A stretch of DNA of 64,000 bases from Phycisphaerales bacterium (GTDB lineage: Bacteria; Planctomycetota; Phycisphaerae; Phycisphaerales; UBA1924): the NCBI GenBank assembly GCA_029260345.1, contig JAJDDK010000002.1, positions 62,001 to 126,000 on the forward strand, read 5' to 3'. Position numbers and translations under genes: made by a program. The notes under the pieces are model-generated. The model made no database searches. It saw only the letters and a list, made by a program, of their open reading frames with translations, and was not told where the DNA came from. Position 1 is the stretch's first letter. Every line of letters begins with the position of its first letter. Positions 62,810 through 64,000 of the stretch are shown one piece after another.

Positions 62810-64000
62810 ATGGTGAATCATGTAAGCCGCCGAACAGCAAAGGTGTTCGCGCTAGGAATTGCGATCGCTGGCGGCGGTATTCCCCAAAGCATACGAGGCG
62901 ACGAGTTGTCGCCGTTCTTCGGTCAACGGTTTGAAGCAGGGGGCGGAATTGCTTCGCTCGCTTTGGCCGATCTCAATAATGATGGGTTCATGGATGTCGC
63001 TGCTGCAGACGCAGCGAGGGGCGAAATCGTTGTGCTTCTAGGCGACGGTTGTGGCGCCTTTGGTGATCCCGTCGCGATAGAAGTGCAAGGACTGCCCGTA
63101 GACTTGGCAATAGGCGATTTTAACAAGGACGGTTATCAGGATATTGCCGCAGTGAGTGTTGTTCTTGATCGTGTATCAATCCTGCTCAATGATGGATTCG
63201 GGTTGTTCAGTGATCCAATCTCGTTCAGCGCAGGTGATGTCCCTGCGTTTATCATCACTGCTGACTTAGACCAAGACCTCAATCTCGATCTCGTTGTGTC
63301 AAATTCCATTTCCGATGATTTGACGTTCCATTGGGGGCTAGGAAATGGACTGTTCGTGCCGGGAGTACCGATCCACGTAGGCAATAATCCAAATTCGATC
63401 GCGGCGGCGGATTTCGACCAAGATGGTCTCTTGGACTTGGTGGTTGCCTTGCGCAGGGGTGGCGCTGTCGCCGTCATCAACAACTCGGGCGCCCGAAACT
63501 TTCGGACGCCGATTGAATATGAAGTTGGTGGTTTTCCAGACGACGTGTGTTTGGAAGACTTTGATTTGGACGGACGGACAGATATTGCAACGGCGAATCG
63601 AGCAGATCGGAGTGTCTCAATATTGTTTGGTTTGGACTCGGGGGCTTTTGCACGTGCGATCGAAATTGACGGATTTGAATATGAACCGCGCAGCGTCATT
63701 GCAAGTGATTTCGATCAGAACGGCGAGGTTGATCTCGCCGTAACTGAAGGGGCGGTAGGACGCGTTGCGTTTGTGTTGAATCCATTCTCGGTCAAGGGTG
63801 ATCCGGTTCGATTTGACGTGCCCGCAGGCATTGGCCCCGAATACGCGCAGATCGCCGATCTCGATTTGGATGGCTGGCCTGATTTGATTGCCACAAGCAA
63901 TAATCACATCTCTGTCTTTCTTGGGCCGGGAAGCGATCATTCGGGAAGGACCCGTGCTTTTGAGGTGGATATGCGCCCCGGTTCAATCGGAATCGGGAAT
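62810..64000 (+). CDS. FG-GAP / VCBS-like repeat protein, 3' end outside window
   Basis: 397 codons are open from ATG 62810 to the window edge. An N-terminal signal-like stretch (VFALGIAIAGGG) precedes a run of seven calcium-binding blade motifs: DLNNDGFMD, DFNKDGYQD, DLDQDLNLD, DFDQDGLLD, DFDLDGRTD, DFDQNGEVD, DLDLDGWPD. These D-x-N/D-x-D-G-x-x-D loops are the FG-GAP/VCBS beta-propeller pattern of secreted planctomycete proteins; such proteins often end in a dockerin-like tail, which would lie beyond the edge. Its GC content is lower than that of the neighbouring genes. GGGGAGAG stands before ATG. Confidence 0.85.
   Translation, partial: MVNHVSRRTAKVFALGIAIAGGGIPQSIRGDELSPFFGQRFEAGGGIASLALADLNNDGFMDVAAADAARGEIVVLLGDGCGAFGDPVAIEVQGLPVDLAIGDFNKDGYQDIAAVSVVLDRVSILLNDGFGLFSDPISFSAGDVPAFIITADLDQDLNLDLVVSNSISDDLTFHWGLGNGLFVPGVPIHVGNNPNSIAAADFDQDGLLDLVVALRRGGAVAVINNSGARNFRTPIEYEVGGFPDDVCLEDFDLDGRTDIATANRADRSVSILFGLDSGAFARAIEIDGFEYEPRSVIASDFDQNGEVDLAVTEGAVGRVAFVLNPFSVKGDPVRFDVPAGIGPEYAQIADLDLDGWPDLIATSNNHISVFLGPGSDHSGRTRAFEVDMRPGSIGIGN

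Overview
The window looks like a chromosomal stretch of a Gram-negative planctomycete, most likely of the Phycisphaerae. This is inferred from several things: a secreted protein ends in two dockerin-like units of the form D-x-D/N-G-x-G-x-V-N-G-A-D-L followed by an N-W-G motif, a signature common in that class; a fibro-slime protein, an FG-GAP protein and many secreted proteins of unknown function are present; GC content is high; and many genes overlap by four bases (ATGA or GTGA). Lipid A and heptose genes (lpxK, hldE, a heptosyltransferase) point to an LPS-bearing outer membrane. One lone flagellar gene (fliM) is present.

Layout. 1-7 kb: a vsr mismatch endonuclease cut by the window edge, nadB, then a forward run of thioesterase, purN, a TPR/metalloprotease/PDZ protein, a DUF502 membrane protein, hpf, ptsN, ptsH and a Trm112-like protein. 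7-15 kb: murA, a fibro-slime protein, a rhodanese-like lipoprotein lacking its cysteine, a DsbD N-domain protein with a thioredoxin-fold partner, an Asp/Glu racemase relative, and two CNNM/CBS transporters. 15-21 kb: a reverse operon, heptosyltransferase - maf - small membrane protein - lpxK - hldE - nadC. 21-24 kb: a secreted unknown, a tandem-domain QueD-like protein and glutathione peroxidase. 24-35 kb: the reverse nusA - infB - DUF503 - rbfA operon, continued by an unknown protein, a giant TPR lipoprotein and yebC. 35-39.8 kb: fliM, dsbD, a dockerin protein and a phosphatase-like lipoprotein.

39.8-43 kb is a methionine module. A SAM-clan riboswitch, whose pairings can all be traced, sits ahead of a ribosome-binding site held in the loop of a perfect hairpin. 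A trans-sulfuration PLP enzyme and an aspartokinase-homoserine dehydrogenase fusion without ACT domains follow. 43-52 kb: SYLF lipoprotein, a membrane protein, mdh, repeat-rich DNA, a cysteine-free IscA-like protein, a MntA-HepT toxin-antitoxin pair, a DUF559 endonuclease boxed by inverted repeats, a tandem pair of unknown secreted paralogues, and icd. 52-57 kb: a GntR regulator with a palindrome across its start codon, an M1-like peptidase, a thioredoxin-like protein, and four consecutive small membrane proteins that all end in the same zinc-ribbon motif. 57-64 kb: mutS, tRNA-Ala(CGC), a ZnuBC-type metal ABC pair, a micro-ORF/structured-RNA locus with a 14-base match to the anti-Shine-Dalgarno sequence, and the start of an FG-GAP protein.

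The most unusual theme is a family of imperfect-palindrome repeats (core GGCCCTCA-Y-CCG ... CTCCC-N-GGGAG). Copies lie in at least four places between 45 and 58 kb. Two form near-abutting inverted ends around the DUF559 (Vsr-like fold) endonuclease gene. Others have been captured in frame inside mutS, adding about 60 residues next to the ATPase site. This suggests a REP/RAYT-like relationship in which a DUF559 nuclease may serve or mobilise the repeats; that link is inference from arrangement alone.
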